A stretch of 64,000 nucleotides of DNA from positions 1,695,678 through 1,759,677 of the forward strand of contig NZ_BQME02000001.1 in the NCBI RefSeq assembly GCF_022180385.2, given 5' to 3'. Position 1 is the stretch's first letter. Each line of letters starts with the position of its first letter. Origin of the DNA: Paenibacillus sp. L3-i20. GTDB taxonomy: Bacteria > Bacillota > Bacilli > Paenibacillales > Paenibacillaceae. Shown here piece by piece: positions 11,283-20,968 of this stretch. The position numbers were made by a program, and so were the translations under genes. Below the pieces are notes generated by a model. The model searched no databases, was not told the DNA's origin, and saw only the letters and a program-made list of their open reading frames with translations.

Positions 11283-12089
11283 TTGGGACTTCGATTTACA
11301 GTACTAGCAAGCGGCTCTACGGGTAACGCAACGATTGTGCAAGGAAGTGAAAAGACGGTACTTGTGGACGCAGGTCTAAGTATGAAGAAGCTGGACGAGT
11401 TAATGCGGGAGCGAGGCATATCCGGTCATGATCTGGACGCCTTATTTGTCACGCATGAGCATTCTGATCATATTAAAGGGCTAGGTGCTTTCGCTCGTAA
11501 GTACGAGCTTCCAATCTATGCGAACGAAGCAACCTGGGGTGCGATGGAACGGCATGTTGGAACTATTGCACCAGAGAAACAAGTTCGTATGGATACGGGG
11601 GAGCAATTAAGCTTTGGTCCAATGTATGTACAATCCTATCCAATCTCGCATGATGCGGCAGAGCCGGTTGGTTATTGCTTTGAAGAGCATGGTGAGAAGC
11701 TAAGTCTGGCAACCGATCTCGGGTATGTAAGTGAAAAGGTGAAAAAACAAATTATCGATTCCGACGTGCTTGTGCTTGAATCTAATCACGATACAGAAAT
11801 GCTTCGAATGGGCCGTTATCCGTGGAATATTAAGCGCCGTATCTTAAGCGATGTCGGTCATTTGTCTAATGTGGCAGCAGGGGAAGCATTAATTGAGCTT
11901 ATGACGGACCGTACAAAGCGAGTCTATCTAGCGCATTTAAGCTTGGACCATAATCAAATGGATCTAGCTATGTTAACGGTCAATTCTATATTGGAGGACC
12001 ACGGAATATTTTATAAGAAAGAAGAGATTCCGCTCCGAATGACCTATCACGACAAGCCTACGCCATGGGATGAAGTGAAGCGGAAATAA
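11283..12089 (+). CDS. walJ: WalJ (YycJ), metallo-beta-lactamase-fold exonuclease
   Basis: The product has the metallo-beta-lactamase signature THEHSDHIKG, a conserved N-terminus GLRFTVLASGSTGNAT, an internal ELESNHD and a C-terminal YLAHLSLDHN. The family (YycJ/WalJ) is the last gene of the wal operon; B. subtilis YycJ has been reported as a 5'-3' exonuclease linked to mismatch repair. TTG 11274 touches the GAGAGAGG ribosome binding site, so TTG 11283, nine to ten bases downstream and matching the family N-terminus, is the likelier start. Its 3' end overlaps the convergent small gene at 12058-12279 by 32 bases. Confidence 0.9.
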   Translation: MGLRFTVLASGSTGNATIVQGSEKTVLVDAGLSMKKLDELMRERGISGHDLDALFVTHEHSDHIKGLGAFARKYELPIYANEATWGAMERHVGTIAPEKQVRMDTGEQLSFGPMYVQSYPISHDAAEPVGYCFEEHGEKLSLATDLGYVSEKVKKQIIDSDVLVLESNHDTEMLRMGRYPWNIKRRILSDVGHLSNVAAGEALIELMTDRTKRVYLAHLSLDHNQMDLAMLTVNSILEDHGIFYKKEEIPLRMTYHDKPTPWDEVKRK

Positions 12090-12279
12090 GAGAATCCAGT
12101 TGTAATTCCAGTGATTCGGCTTTTGCGTCTAATTCTTCACGGGACAGAATACCTTTGTCAATGAAGAGCTCAAGCATTGCACTTAAAGTGAGGACGGTAC
12201 GATAATGTTCTTCCTTTAAATCGGCTAATTTAGCGATAAGTTGAACTTGTTCCCATGCAGGGTTAGAAATTGATTTCAT
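12058..12279 (-). CDS. Small conserved-type hypothetical protein, convergent with walJ
   Basis: The 73-aa product begins MKSISNPAWEQVQLIAKLAD and is predicted to be mostly helical and soluble, with no signal or membrane segment. A canonical Shine-Dalgarno (AAGGAG, on the minus strand at about 12289-12294) sits properly upstream of the ATG at 12279, which is strong support for translation. The frame is open upstream of this ATG but without a ribosome binding site. It lies opposite to the wal operon and overlaps the last 32 bases of walJ, an unusual convergent overlap. I do not recognise a domain. Confidence 0.65.
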   Translation of the reverse strand: MKSISNPAWEQVQLIAKLADLKEEHYRTVLTLSAMLELFIDKGILSREELDAKAESLELQLDSLISASLHPMA

Positions 12280-12444
12280 TATGAATCTCTCCTTAGGCTT
12301 ATATTTGGTCATATGAACGGGAAATAACAAAAAAATTGTATAATACACTCTGTGAATCTATTATTATTTTAGTCAATTCTTCCGAAAACATTCCTAGTAT
12401 ATAAAATTTGTTAATGGCCCGGACCAAGGAGAGGAGCGATTCTA

Positions 12445-13770
12445 ATGAGCATATTCGATGATGATTTTTATTCGACCAAGGTGTCAAGGCGGACTGCTCG
12501 CAAGAGCCGGCAAGAGGACACACGGTTACCTTTTGTTGGTGGAGACCGTAAATGGTCCAACCTACGAATCGCTTTTATATCCTCTCTAACCAGTGCACTT
12601 GCGGTGGCATTGCTGTTCGGATTATTTTTTGGCGGCTTCGATGAAGTTGGCGGAGGCAGTAGTGACGCGTCCCGAGTGAAAACAGCTATGACTGGTGATC
12701 CATCAGAACGGACTATTAACGCAACTGCTAAAGTAAAGCCGGCGGTTGTAAGTATTATTAAAGAGCAGATGTTCTCACTTGGCATTGGTGGAAGCGTAAT
12801 AGAAGAAGGTGACGAGCGTTCTGGCGTGCTGCGGAAAGCGGGCGTAGGTTCGGGTGTTATCATACAGAAGAAAGCAGGCAGAGCTTTCATCGTAACGAAT
12901 TACCATGTAGTCGCAAATGCAGCGAAGGTTAAGGCAGTTCTAACGACGGGTGAGGTACGTGAAGCTCGTATTGTAGGTCTTGACCAGATTACCGATCTAG
13001 CTGTGCTTGAGATTGATGGCAAAGGGATCGAAACAGTAGCAGAAATCGGTGATTCATCTTCATTGCGCGCTGCTGAGTTCGTTATGGCGATGGGAAACCC
13101 GCTTGGCATGGGTGAGTCCATCACAATGGGTATCGTCAGTGTTATCCGTGAAGTGATTCCGGTGTCGCTTAATCAGAACGGTATTAACGATTGGGAACAA
13201 GAAGTCATTCGTGTTGATGCGGCGATTAACGAAGGAAACAGCGGCGGACCGCTCATCGATCTAGACGGTAAAGTTGTCGGTATTAACAGCATGAAGATTA
13301 CGGACTTTGGTGTAGAGAGCATCGGTTATGCAATTCCAATAAATAATGCAATGCCCATCATAGAAGATTTGATTAGCAAAGGTTATGTTTCTCGTCCTTA
13401 TCTTGGCGTGTATTCAATCGATCTGGAGCAGTATTGGGAGCAACAGAGCTTGGAGCGCATTTATGAAGAAGGTCAGAAGGAAAATACAGCACCAGAGGAA
13501 GTACCAAGCATCACAGAGGACATTAAGCTACCGGATCAGGTACTTGCTGGTATTATTGTGCTGGAGGCTGTAGGACCGTCTGGGGATGCTGGATTGCAAT
13601 TTAATGATGTTATTGTGAAGCTGGATGATCAGAACATTGGCAGCCAGATGGAGCTTCGGAAGTATTTGTATTCGAAGAAGAAAATCGGTGATGACATTGT
13701 GGTGAGCTACTACCGGGACGGAGAGCTTAAAACGGTTACCGTAAAGCTTGCGGAGAAGGAAGAAGAGTAG
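12445..13770 (+). CDS. HtrA-like membrane-anchored serine protease with PDZ domain (YycK/HtrC type)
   Basis: The 441-aa protein has a cytoplasmic N-terminus, one transmembrane segment (about residues 32-55), an S1C trypsin-like domain and a C-terminal PDZ domain (about 320-430). The catalytic triad is visible as H154 (NYHVV), D184 (TDLAVLEID) and S266 (NEGNSGGPL). Such proteases degrade or refold misfolded exported proteins. The ribosome binding site AAGGAGAGGAG precedes ATG 12445. A TATAAT at 12339-12344 could belong to its promoter, though no clear -35 is seen. In Bacillus, yycK/htrC follows the wal operon, as here. Confidence 0.93.
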   Translation: MSIFDDDFYSTKVSRRTARKSRQEDTRLPFVGGDRKWSNLRIAFISSLTSALAVALLFGLFFGGFDEVGGGSSDASRVKTAMTGDPSERTINATAKVKPAVVSIIKEQMFSLGIGGSVIEEGDERSGVLRKAGVGSGVIIQKKAGRAFIVTNYHVVANAAKVKAVLTTGEVREARIVGLDQITDLAVLEIDGKGIETVAEIGDSSSLRAAEFVMAMGNPLGMGESITMGIVSVIREVIPVSLNQNGINDWEQEVIRVDAAINEGNSGGPLIDLDGKVVGINSMKITDFGVESIGYAIPINNAMPIIEDLISKGYVSRPYLGVYSIDLEQYWEQQSLERIYEEGQKENTAPEEVPSITEDIKLPDQVLAGIIVLEAVGPSGDAGLQFNDVIVKLDDQNIGSQMELRKYLYSKKKIGDDIVVSYYRDGELKTVTVKLAEKEEE

Positions 13771-13833
13771 CAGCAGGCAATTAATATAGGTAAGAAAAAT
13801 CGCAATATGTGATCGTAAGTTAGGGCAGGCACT

Positions 13834-13888
13834 AATAAAGCGACAGCAGGTTAACGAGTAATCGTTAGTCTGTTGTCGCTTTATTTTG
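13834..13888 (+). terminator. Rho-independent terminator after the HtrA-like protease gene
   Basis: AATAAAGCGACAGCAG (13834-13849) pairs with CTGTTGTCGCTTTATT (13870-13885) with one G-T pair, followed by TTT. The arms also allow a bidirectional role. Confidence 0.8.
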
Positions 13889-14053
13889 CATATGGGTAAT
13901 AATAGTGGGAGGTAATTGTGTAGAGGCGTTGCTTTATTGCTCATTTCACTTTCATTAAATGCGGGACGAGCCTTTCAGCAGCATGGATTTTCTGGTATGC
14001 TGGAAGTAGAAAAAGTGGACCAAAAACACCAAGAGATAGGATGCGAATTCGAT

Positions 14054-14221
14054 ATGTATTGTGTATGCAAACCTTGTATAGAGAAAGCATTGGAACGTTT
14101 TGTAGATGAATATGAAGATGCGCCGGATGTAGTCGATTTGAAGGAAACACAATTCGCAGACTGGGATCCACCGCGCAAATGTGATTTCTGTGACGAGCCT
14201 GCTGCTTTTTTGGTGGTATAG
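14054..14221 (+). CDS. CxxH/CxxC-type small zinc-ribbon-like protein
   Basis: The 55-aa product has two cysteine pairs, VCKPC near the N-terminus and CDFC near the C-terminus, separated by an acidic VDEYEDAPDVV stretch. It matches my recollection of the CxxH/CxxC family (BA_5709 type) encoded near rlmH and yycJ in Bacillales; here the first pair is CxxC rather than CxxH. The frame is open far upstream (in-frame ATG 13997 and TTG 13916), but homologues begin just before the first cysteine pair, so ATG 14054 is preferred; GATAGGATG upstream is only a weak ribosome binding site. Function unknown; metal binding is inferred. Confidence 0.7.
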   Translation: MYCVCKPCIEKALERFVDEYEDAPDVVDLKETQFADWDPPRKCDFCDEPAAFLVV

Positions 14222-14320
14222 AAAATAAGCTAGGGTAATTGCAAACAGGGAAGACAAAAATAGAGGCATGAGCGAGCTTAGTATTAAGCAGAGCGATAGA
14301 GACAGAGGGATGAGTTAGAC

Positions 14321-14800
14321 ATGCACATTCAGATCGTTGCCGTCGGCAAGCTGAAAGAGAAGTACTTGGTGCTTGGCATCGCAGAATATGCCAAGCGGCT
14401 CGGGCCTTACGTGAAGCTAACGCTCACGGAAGTGCCCGATGAGAAGGCGCCGGAGACGATGAGTCCGGCGGAAGAGATGCAAGTGCGAGAGCGCGAAGGG
14501 GAACGGATTCTAGCGCAGCTGAAGCCGGACGCCCACGTAGTGGCGCTCGCACTTGATGGCGAGCTGTGGTCCAGCGAAGATCTCGCTGGCCAGCTCGATA
14601 AATTAGCCACGTATGGGCGTAGCCACGTGGCTTTTGTTATTGGCGGGAGCAACGGTCTCGCTCCCGCAGTGATTAAGCGCGCCCAACAGAAGCTTAGCTT
14701 TGGGCGCATGACCTTCCCGCACCAGCTAATGCGGCTGGTACTGGTGGAGCAGATTTATCGGGCTGTGAAGATAAATCGGGGGGAACCTTATCACAAATAG
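14321..14800 (+). CDS. rlmH: 23S rRNA (pseudouridine1915-N3)-methyltransferase RlmH
   Basis: The 159-aa SPOUT methyltransferase modifies pseudouridine 1915 in helix 69 of 23S rRNA. The family hallmarks are all present: [34 protein letters not shown], the [19 protein letters not shown] block and the C-terminal GEPYHK. The ribosome binding site GAGGGATGAG precedes ATG 14321. This gene is orfX of staphylococci, whose 3' end is the insertion site of SCC elements; the last codons here are repeated downstream (see the att-like sites). Confidence 0.97.
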   Translation: MHIQIVAVGKLKEKYLVLGIAEYAKRLGPYVKLTLTEVPDEKAPETMSPAEEMQVREREGERILAQLKPDAHVVALALDGELWSSEDLAGQLDKLATYGRSHVAFVIGGSNGLAPAVIKRAQQKLSFGRMTFPHQLMRLVLVEQIYRAVKINRGEPYHK

Positions 14801-14808
14801 GGCGAAAC
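14783..14808 (+). repeat. att-like direct repeat A (3' end of rlmH)
   Basis: GAACCTTATCACAAATAG (14783-14800) encodes the terminal EPYHK-stop of rlmH and continues GGCGAAAC. Near-identical copies in the same orientation occur at 21225, 25209 and 50010. The homologous position in staphylococcal orfX (EAYHK-stop) is the SCC attachment site. The repeat pattern is directly visible; the integration function is inferred. Confidence 0.75.
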
Positions 14809-14849
14809 TAAAAAACTTTATTTTGGTCAGTCTATAGATAGTCTTATTT

Positions 14850-14886
14850 AGATCTCTTTTCTATAAATAGAAAGGGATCTTTTTTG
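14850..14886 (+). terminator. Rho-independent terminator downstream of rlmH
   Basis: AGATCTCTTTTCTA (14850-14863) pairs with TAGAAAGGGATCT (14868-14880) and is followed by TTTTTTG. It lies just inside the island and separates rlmH from the three-gene operon. Confidence 0.75.
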
Positions 14887-15165
14887 CTTTCAAAAATTCA
14901 TAATATAGGGAATTAACTAGTAATATGTTCCTATTTAACATAGAATAGAGAGATTAATTACTAAGAAAGACCTAGTTTTAAAGTATATTGATTCTATGTA
15001 GCATGGAATTAAATCGAATCTTTATCGATTGATTTTAGAGTTTGTTAGATTATTTGTACAAGCACTTCGGTTTTGAGCATATTATTATGGCGTAAGTAGT
15101 TAATGTAGGGGCATTAGGAAAGAGCTAACTGCATTAGATCTGGATGAATTGATGAGGTGAGAGTT
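14887..15165 (+). other. AT-rich non-coding leader of the three-gene operon
   Basis: About 280 bases without a credible gene. The stretch is AT-rich and must contain the promoter of the operon beginning at 15166, but I see no convincing -35/-10 pair; TTGATT (15029-15034) is a weak candidate. GAGGTGA (15154-15160) is the ribosome binding site for GTG 15166. Confidence 0.4.
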
Positions 15166-17886
15166 GTGCGTTATGTAACACTGACTGATACAATAGAAAA
15201 GATCGATTTGTCGGTTCGATCAAGGAATGCACTATATAGAGCGGGAATTAACACGATTGCAAAGATATTAGATGTTACTGAGGAAGAGCTAGGACATATC
15301 AAAAATCTAGGTTCAAAGAGTATTGAAGAGATATTAGTTGCTATTACTGATATTAAATCAGGGCATAAGGACATTTGTGTAGTCGCCGAATCTGATGTGC
15401 AGGCATTGGAGAACGAACGGGTTTTGCAGGAAGCAGTTTTTTTTCGCAATCGTGAGGGTTTGCTTTGCAAGGACATTCCTATAGATCAACTAGAATTTTC
15501 AGTCCGGGCATATAATTGCTTACATAGTTCTGGAATCAAATACGCCTCTGAATTAACTGACATTAAAATCGAAGATTTGCTTGGAATTAAAAATATGGGA
15601 AGTTTGAGTGCAAAAGAGATATTATCCGTTATGCAAAATATAGTTTTTCAAACTTCGGATGATTTGCAGACTAAAAGCGAAAAAATACCACTTGTTAATG
15701 AGATTTGTTCATCAGTTATACTGGAGATAAAAAAGTACATAATAAATGCTCATGCGGGGCTACTCTATCAGGAAGCAGAATCAATTATAGAAGAATATAT
15801 AAGCACTCATCCAGACATAAAAGAGTTGAAAATTGAGTTGATTACAAGCATCTACAACGCTAATTTTTTTCAGGTTACAGTTAAACATTTTTTAATTGAA
15901 TTAGTCGAAAAATTCCGATATGGTACAACTACCTCTACGTTATTAAACTATCTTCCGAAGCACCTAGATGGAACAGCTATAGTAGAAAAAATGGTTAGTT
16001 CTCTGATTTCTGATGATTTGATAGCAGTTACGTCTAATGGAGCGTTAGAGAGAAAGTACCTTACTGTACAGGAATATGCTAGGACATTATATAAAGAGAA
16101 AGACAGAACGTTATTTGAGGAAAGAATGAATGGTGTCACCCTGGAGGAGATCGGCCAACAATATGGTGTTACACGGGAACGAGTTCGTCAAATTGTTTTA
16201 AAACATATGAATAATCGTCCCCATCTTCGAGAAGACCGTTATGCTGATGTTTTTAGAAAATATAGTTTTTCAAAGGCTGACTTTTCACTTTTGTTTAACG
16301 AACCATTGAGTACATTTAACTACCTCTCCTTGGCTTATGAACCAGGAACTATAGCTTTGGATATGTTAGTAGAGGACGAATTTTTTCCGATTGAATACAG
16401 AAGAGGTGCTGAAAAAGTTGTATATAAAAACTACTTATCAATTGGGAGCGATCGCGTTCGGCGTAATCGTTCTGATTTAGTCGACTATATAATTAGAAAT
16501 TATTGCAATGATGAAGTTTCTTTCGATGAGTTCAGCGAATTGTATTTAATGTTTCTAAAGGATTATGGTCTTGAACGTGATGAGAGACTATTTCTTTCCG
16601 ATCGAACCTATGAAAATAAACTGGCTGACAGTGACTATGTGTTATGGAAGTATGGTCGTCGATTCCGTTACTATAATATAGAGGCATATGATTTCAATGA
16701 TCTTCTTCAAATATTAGATTTAGAGCAATACCAAGACATAGAATTCTCTACTCTTAAATTTTTTGTAGGCTATCAAGAATTTATGCGGAACTATGATATC
16801 CGAGATGAATACGAACTACACAATCTTCTCAAAAAATTATATAAACGTACCAATAATATAAATATCAAATTTAAGCGGATGCCGAATATTGAAATTGGAA
16901 CAGCGAATAGAGATGAACAAATGCTAGATATTTTACTGCAATTTGCCCCAGTATCGAACGTAGATTTAGCAGCCGCCTATGAGGAAGCATATGGTGTACA
17001 TGCCGAAACTGTATTGGCAAATCATTTGAAAAATTTCGATGAGTATTACTTTGACGGAATGTACAAGATAGACGCAAAACCACTACTTTCGGAACAATCA
17101 AGCCGAATGAGCGAATGTTTAGGTAAGGATTTTTACCCCATATCTGAAGTGAAGAGAATATATCTTCGGGAGTTTACAAATGCCGATTCACATATGATTA
17201 ATCCGTACACATTAAAACTTTTGGGATTCAGGGTGTACTCAACTTATGCAATTCGGAATAAATTTCAATCTGCATCTGATTATTTTCGATACCTTCTGCT
17301 GGAGAAAGATATTATTGATTCAAGGACATTTCCACGAGAATTGGTTAGTACAGTTGCTTATACCTCAGAACTTTATAGACTTAAGAGTTTGTATGAATTA
17401 GTAGAATATTTACCCTCGGAATACATCAATATTCGAAGATTGAATTCAGCTGGAATTTCAGCAGAGAAGTTACAAGATTATTGTGATTGTATCTATAAAT
17501 ATATAGAGAGGGGTGAATACTTTACTGTAAAATCCCTTAGAAAAAAAGGATTTGAACACCCACTTGATCACCTCGGATTTGAAGATTGGTTTTACAGTTC
17601 AATACTGACGGAGGATAATAAGCGCTTTTCATACAGACGTATGGGAGGATCTAAAGTGTTTATTAAAGGAAATCAAGAGGTTACTCTAGGTTTGTTTATA
17701 GAGTTTTTGGTGGAATATGAAAAATCTATCGACATTTATGATTTGAATGAGCTTTTATTAGATACTTATGGTCTAAATGCTGAAAGATATAGAATGATAT
17801 CAATCATAAATAATAGTTCAATGTATTACGACCCTATCATGGAAAAGATATATATAGATTATGATACATATTTCGAGGAGGTATAA
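15166..17886 (+). CDS. Large protein with two RNAP alpha-CTD-like domains and a sigma region-4-like helix-turn-helix
   Basis: The ~906-aa product starts with a helix-hairpin-helix domain like the C-terminal domain of RNA polymerase alpha (about residues 5-60: [14 protein letters not shown]...[10 protein letters not shown]). A second copy lies at about 103-160 ([14 protein letters not shown]...[10 protein letters not shown]). Around residues 323-345 is a helix-turn-helix with the sigma-70 region 4.2 hallmark VTRERVRQI. The remaining ~560 residues are charged and unrecognised, with no membrane segment. GTG 15157 is in frame but overlaps the GAGGTGA ribosome binding site, so GTG 15166 is chosen. 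The gene is followed after three bases by a ParB-like gene and then a helicase, all co-oriented and AT-rich. A DNA- or promoter-recognition role is inferred from the domains; no known family name can be given. Confidence 0.75.
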   Translation: MRYVTLTDTIEKIDLSVRSRNALYRAGINTIAKILDVTEEELGHIKNLGSKSIEEILVAITDIKSGHKDICVVAESDVQALENERVLQEAVFFRNREGLLCKDIPIDQLEFSVRAYNCLHSSGIKYASELTDIKIEDLLGIKNMGSLSAKEILSVMQNIVFQTSDDLQTKSEKIPLVNEICSSVILEIKKYIINAHAGLLYQEAESIIEEYISTHPDIKELKIELITSIYNANFFQVTVKHFLIELVEKFRYGTTTSTLLNYLPKHLDGTAIVEKMVSSLISDDLIAVTSNGALERKYLTVQEYARTLYKEKDRTLFEERMNGVTLEEIGQQYGVTRERVRQIVLKHMNNRPHLREDRYADVFRKYSFSKADFSLLFNEPLSTFNYLSLAYEPGTIALDMLVEDEFFPIEYRRGAEKVVYKNYLSIGSDRVRRNRSDLVDYIIRNYCNDEVSFDEFSELYLMFLKDYGLERDERLFLSDRTYENKLADSDYVLWKYGRRFRYYNIEAYDFNDLLQILDLEQYQDIEFSTLKFFVGYQEFMRNYDIRDEYELHNLLKKLYKRTNNINIKFKRMPNIEIGTANRDEQMLDILLQFAPVSNVDLAAAYEEAYGVHAETVLANHLKNFDEYYFDGMYKIDAKPLLSEQSSRMSECLGKDFYPISEVKRIYLREFTNADSHMINPYTLKLLGFRVYSTYAIRNKFQSASDYFRYLLLEKDIIDSRTFPRELVSTVAYTSELYRLKSLYELVEYLPSEYINIRRLNSAGISAEKLQDYCDCIYKYIERGEYFTVKSLRKKGFEHPLDHLGFEDWFYSSILTEDNKRFSYRRMGGSKVFIKGNQEVTLGLFIEFLVEYEKSIDIYDLNELLLDTYGLNAERYRMISIINNSSMYYDPIMEKIYIDYDTYFEEV

Positions 17887-17889
17887 TTA

Positions 17890-19104
17890 ATGAATTTGCT
17901 AAAAGATGGTGTTGCTTTGGGACTGGTAGTTCGAACTGAACTTTCAAGGAAGCTTACCGTTGATGGCATCACGCAAGCTTATCCCGTTTATAAGATTCGA
18001 TTGGATCATTTGTATTATAATGATCAAAATGACAGGATCGCAACATGGATCAGTCAATACAAAAGCCAACACGATGGACAATCTCCTAATACATCAAAAG
18101 GTGATATGTACAATGACATCATTGAGGACTTCATCGTTAAGAGTAATCCGGCAGCCATAGTCGCAACACAAAACAACATCGAACTAGTAGATCAACGTGA
18201 ACCAGGTGTAGTGCTGGTTGACGGGCGTATTATTGACGGTAATCGCCGCTATACTTGCCTTCGCCGATTATCGAATAAAAACGATCGTTTTAAATATTTT
18301 GAAGCTGTGATTCTTGAACGCAATATCGAGAGCAGTGCTAAGCAGATAAAGATGCTTGAACTCTCCATTCAGCATGGAGAGGAAAGTAAGATAGATTATA
18401 ACCCCATAGACCGACTAGTAGGTATCTTTAATGATATTATTGATACAAAATTGCTTTCGGTTTCTGAATATGCTAAAAGCACAAGTGAGCAAGAAAGTGA
18501 TGTTAGAAAACGTATGGAAATAACGGGGCTAATGATAGAGTTTCTGGATTTTATTAATGCTCCTAAACAATTTCATATTGCAAGAGATTTGCAAATTGGT
18601 TTCCCTCTTGAAGAGTTGGCAAAACTCTTGAAAAAATGTAAATCCGAAGATGAGATTGAGGATTTGAAGATTTGTGTTTTTACAAATATATTAATGAAAA
18701 CCTCTAATGATTTGGGGCGTTTCGTAAGAAAGATTAAAGACATTGTTACTTCAGACTATATGGGCGAATTCATTGAAGAGCAGAAAGAAATAGCATATAG
18801 GGTCGTTGAAAATCTTCCACCTAAGGGAAGCGTAAACGAAAAATTAATCAGAGAAGTAATCAGAGCGAATGATGAAGTTGGACAAGCTCTGGAACAATCT
18901 ATGGAGAAGTCACTCACAAAAGCAAAAAAGACAGAAACTCGTAACAGACCAATACAGCTAATTGAAAAAGCAACGACACTACTAGAAGATATCGATATGA
19001 TTATATTGCATAAATTTAATGACAGTGAGTTGCAAAGGGTGAAGCGTCAACTTTCTAAGTTGGAAAAAGTTATTGATGAAATAAGAGCAAATTTAGATGA
19101 GTAG
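17890..19104 (+). CDS. ParB/sulfiredoxin-fold protein of the three-gene operon
   Basis: The 404-aa product contains a ParB N-terminal-like core: an EPGVVLVDGRIIDGNRRYTCLRRL segment (about residues 104-127) with the DGNRR motif typical of ParB-like nucleotide-binding and nuclease domains. The C-terminal half is helical and charged, with possible coiled coil at about 310-400. It could be a CTPase/nuclease-type effector or DNA-bound adaptor; plasmid partition is unlikely because no ParA is present. The ribosome binding site AGGAGGT (17876-17883) lies inside the end of the preceding gene, and the stop overlaps the helicase start by eight bases, so all three are translationally coupled. Confidence 0.7.
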   Translation: MNLLKDGVALGLVVRTELSRKLTVDGITQAYPVYKIRLDHLYYNDQNDRIATWISQYKSQHDGQSPNTSKGDMYNDIIEDFIVKSNPAAIVATQNNIELVDQREPGVVLVDGRIIDGNRRYTCLRRLSNKNDRFKYFEAVILERNIESSAKQIKMLELSIQHGEESKIDYNPIDRLVGIFNDIIDTKLLSVSEYAKSTSEQESDVRKRMEITGLMIEFLDFINAPKQFHIARDLQIGFPLEELAKLLKKCKSEDEIEDLKICVFTNILMKTSNDLGRFVRKIKDIVTSDYMGEFIEEQKEIAYRVVENLPPKGSVNEKLIREVIRANDEVGQALEQSMEKSLTKAKKTETRNRPIQLIEKATTLLEDIDMIILHKFNDSELQRVKRQLSKLEKVIDEIRANLDE

Positions 19105-20968
19105 TAAATGGTTACTGGATTACGACGGTGGATTGTATATGAAGATCCCGCTTGAAACTACTGATGCTTTTATTGAGAGAGCATGTTACAAACTTTCACT
19201 CAAGCGATATGTTAGAGAAGTATTTGTCGGATTTATAAGGTTTAAAGACTCAATGACCTACATTGAATATAAAAAGGTTATTAAGCTATGTCAAAAGGAA
19301 GCAGCAAAGAATGGTATCGAGGTTGAAGTATCGGGTGAACTTTCTAATTATATCAATATGAAAGAGTTGTACATTAAAGAAAGATCCATGTTGGGCATTG
19401 AATTGAAACAACAACATGAAAAACTGAAGGAAAGATTTGAAGAGTATAGGTCTGTAGTGGATAGTCAGATGACACGTAGACTCCGGGACAAGCAGATGTG
19501 GGATTCGTTTTTTATGTGTGCTATGCAAAAGTCTGGAAACTTCTCAGTGCCTGGATCAGGCAAGACGTCATCTGTTCTGGGTGCTTACGCATACCTGAAA
19601 TTTAAAGGACTTGTCAATCGTATTGTAGTAATTTGTCCTAAAAATGCATTTGGTTCGTGGATTGACGAGTTTGGTTTTTGCTTTAAGGGTAAAGAGCGAC
19701 TTGAAGTATTCAATATCCATGCTTCGGCTTACTATAGCTCATTAGATCGACGTAGAGCTCTGCAATATGAGTCTGGAAAATGTAACTTATTTTTGTTTAA
19801 CTATGAATCGGTTAGCACTTATCGAGAGGAGATCATTTCTCTTCTTGATGATAAAATTTTTTTGGTATTTGATGAAGTACATAGGGTTAAGAGAATAGAG
19901 GGAGAGCATGCAAATAATGCTGTTACAATTGCAAAACATGCAATCCACGTTGTTGCAATGACCGGCACACCTATACCGAATTCTTACTTAGACATTTATA
20001 ATTTACTGCATATTCTTTTTCCAGATGAGTATAATGAATTTTTTGGATTTGATGTTAATATGCTTCGTAATCCTTCAACAGAGGTCTTAACTGAAATAAA
20101 TGATAAATTGTCACCGTTTTTTTGTCGTACTACAAAGCAGCAACTTAATGTACCGAATGCAAATTCCGATATAATTCATTATTCAGATGCTTCAGACAAT
20201 GAAAACAGATTATTGAACATCTTGAAGATGAAGTACCGTAAAAACAAGCTGGCTCTTATGATTCGTATTTTACAGCTTGAGAGTAATCCGAAGTTGCTAC
20301 TGCAAACACTTAATCTAAGCGATTTTCAATATATTTTAGATGACAGTAGAGAGATTGATGAGATCGATTATGCAGACTACAGCAATGAAGTTAAATTCCT
20401 GATTGAATCATGCAAAACTTCAAGTAAGATGATGGACTGTATTGATTTGATAGAAAGCCTCGCTCTACAAGGAAAACCAGTTGTTGTTTGGTGTATATTT
20501 ATTGACTCTATAAACCGTATACTTGCTGAATTGGAATCGCGCAGAATCAGGACGAAATGCATATATGGAATGATTCCGATGGATGAACGACAAGAAGTAC
20601 TCTCTGATTTCAAAAGTGGCTTGATACAAATATTATTGACCAACCCACATACTTTAGCCGAATCAATATCGCTTCACAGCATTTGTCATGATGCTGTATA
20701 TTTTGAGTATAGCTATAATCTTGTGCATTTGCTCCAATCAAAAGATCGTATCCACAGATTAGGGTTGGAGATGAATCAATATACACAGTACTATTTCCTC
20801 CAAACTGATTATAATACAGATAATGGTAGATATTCTTTGGATGAGCAGATTCGCTTGAGGCTAGAAGAGAAAGAACAAATAATGCTGGATGCTATCGACA
20901 ATAATATATTAGAAAGCATGCCAACCAGTGATGAGGATCTTGAGCTTATATTTTCGAAATTATTCTAA
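19097..20968 (+). CDS. SNF2/DEAD-type superfamily 2 helicase of the three-gene operon
   Basis: The 623-aa protein has an N-terminal region of about 140 residues with a charged helical segment, followed by a helicase core. Walker A is PGSGKTS (residues 152-158), motif Ia is VICPKNAFGSWIDEF, the Walker B box is DEVH (259-262) and motif III is TGTP (289-292). In the second RecA domain, motif V reads LLTNPHTLAESISLH and motif VI QSKDRIHRLG (about 547-556), both of the SNF2/Rad54-like type. It should translocate on double-stranded DNA using ATP. It overlaps the ParB-like gene and is the last gene of the operon; no nuclease or methyltransferase domain is seen in it. Confidence 0.82.
   Translation: MSSKWLLDYDGGLYMKIPLETTDAFIERACYKLSLKRYVREVFVGFIRFKDSMTYIEYKKVIKLCQKEAAKNGIEVEVSGELSNYINMKELYIKERSMLGIELKQQHEKLKERFEEYRSVVDSQMTRRLRDKQMWDSFFMCAMQKSGNFSVPGSGKTSSVLGAYAYLKFKGLVNRIVVICPKNAFGSWIDEFGFCFKGKERLEVFNIHASAYYSSLDRRRALQYESGKCNLFLFNYESVSTYREEIISLLDDKIFLVFDEVHRVKRIEGEHANNAVTIAKHAIHVVAMTGTPIPNSYLDIYNLLHILFPDEYNEFFGFDVNMLRNPSTEVLTEINDKLSPFFCRTTKQQLNVPNANSDIIHYSDASDNENRLLNILKMKYRKNKLALMIRILQLESNPKLLLQTLNLSDFQYILDDSREIDEIDYADYSNEVKFLIESCKTSSKMMDCIDLIESLALQGKPVVVWCIFIDSINRILAELESRRIRTKCIYGMIPMDERQEVLSDFKSGLIQILLTNPHTLAESISLHSICHDAVYFEYSYNLVHLLQSKDRIHRLGLEMNQYTQYYFLQTDYNTDNGRYSLDEQIRLRLEEKEQIMLDAIDNNILESMPTSDEDLELIFSKLF

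Noticed and set aside
13916..14053. N-terminal extension of the CxxC protein
   Set aside because: Although open in frame, it is unlike family members, which start just before the first cysteine pair.
17890..19104. Plasmid partition function for the ParB-like gene
   Set aside because: No ParA, parS-like repeats or replication gene are nearby; the context is a coupled operon with a helicase.
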